From contig JAIPEK010000160.1 in NCBI GenBank assembly GCA_021737205.1, positions 1 through 5,714 of the forward strand: a DNA stretch of 5,714 nt. Reading direction: 5' to 3'. The DNA comes from Desulfarculaceae bacterium (lineage in GTDB: Bacteria; Desulfobacterota; Desulfobacteria; Desulfobacterales; Desulfobacteraceae). The position numbers were made by a program, and so were the translations under genes. The notes under the pieces are model-generated. The model saw only the letters and a list, made by a program, of their open reading frames with translations. It did no database searches and was not told the DNA's origin. Below, one piece after another: positions 5,388-5,714 of this stretch (positions are counted from its first letter, which is position 1; each line of letters begins with the position of its first letter).

Positions 5388-5714
5388 ATGAGAAAAGAGA
5401 GACCGTTTTTCCTTTTGGGGGTGTTTTTTTTACTGTTTTTCCTGGGAGCGGTGTCGGCAGGGTCGGCGGGTGAACAGGAATACAGGGGGGCAACGCTCCG
5501 TTTTGAAAATTTTATCCGCTGCGAGCTGACCCGCACCGGTGCGGAAGACTATTTCGGCGGCAAACCGTTTGAGATCAACATGATTAATCTTTTTGACGTC
5601 AAAAGGGAAGGGGATATCACCATTTTTACCGGGGCATTCAAATGCTGGGTGGAAGACCGCTACCGCACCCGTTATGCCGCAGTCGGCGTCGAAGAACTCT
5701 ACGGAAAGAAGAAG
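5388..5714 (+). CDS. Secreted protein of unknown function, 3' end beyond the window
   Basis: My translation gives 109 residues with the frame open to the last base. Residues 1 to about 24-28 are a strong signal peptide: charged start MRKERP, a long Phe/Leu-rich core (FFLLGVFFLLFFLG), and a small-residue end AVSAGSAG, with cleavage likely after AVSA or AGSA. The mature part is polar, with alternating strand-like patterns (DITIFTGAF), two cysteines (C45, C86) that could form a disulfide in the periplasm, and no motif I recognise. There is no lipobox cysteine at the cleavage site, so a soluble periplasmic or outer-membrane-associated product is more likely than a lipoprotein. ATG 5388 follows the TGA of the pseudo-receiver gene by one base with only a weak purine-rich site, so translation is probably coupled and the products probably act together. 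Confidence 0.8.
   Translation, partial: MRKERPFFLLGVFFLLFFLGAVSAGSAGEQEYRGATLRFENFIRCELTRTGAEDYFGGKPFEINMINLFDVKREGDITIFTGAFKCWVEDRYRTRYAAVGVEELYGKKK

Overview
The window reads like a chromosome segment from a Gram-negative deltaproteobacterium, probably a sulfate reducer of the Desulfobacterales type. I infer this from protein flavour: an NtrC-type response regulator with a soluble PAS histidine kinase, a receiver domain of the kind found at the C-terminus of deltaproteobacterial hybrid kinases, a kinase/pyrophosphorylase of the PPDK-regulator family, and exported proteins. No database search was possible. There are eight coding regions, two of them cut by the window ends. I see no RNA gene, insertion sequence or CRISPR array.

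Layout. Bases 1-2332 (minus strand) hold a two-component pair transcribed kinase first. The soluble PAS/HisKA/HATPase kinase (2332-1094) overlaps by 8 nt a sigma-54 activator-type response regulator (1101 to beyond base 1), and both seem to start on TTG behind good ribosome sites. A 117-bp divergent gap (2333-2449) contains a strong 12-bp inverted repeat. Bases 2450-2797 (plus) encode a small GGQ-bearing release-factor-like protein with a very basic tail. It converges on, and overlaps by 7 nt, a DUF503/YlxP-like gene (3078-2791, minus). That gene sits 21 nt behind a cysteine-containing protein built from two copies of one ~49-residue module (3531-3100, minus).

Bases 3532-3624 are a divergent gap with a near-consensus sigma-70 promoter firing rightward into a gene for a pyruvate,phosphate dikinase / PEP synthase regulatory protein (3625-4473). 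After 160 bp without an obvious promoter come two tightly packed plus-strand genes for exported proteins. The first (4634-5386) joins a signal peptide and an unfamiliar N-terminal domain to a degenerate receiver domain whose phospho-acceptor aspartate is replaced by serine. The second (5388 to beyond the window end) starts one base after the first stops and encodes another signal-peptide protein of unknown role.

How they fit together. The kinase and regulator form a cytoplasmic sigma-54-linked signalling pair whose stimulus and targets cannot be read here. The GGQ protein, the YlxP-like protein and the PPDK regulator are housekeeping-type genes for ribosome rescue, a possible ribosome/RNA role, and control of pyruvate/PEP interconversion. 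The most unusual object is the exported pseudo-receiver and its coupled secreted neighbour: a signalling fold apparently placed in the periplasm, where phosphotransfer from an ATP-dependent kinase is not expected.
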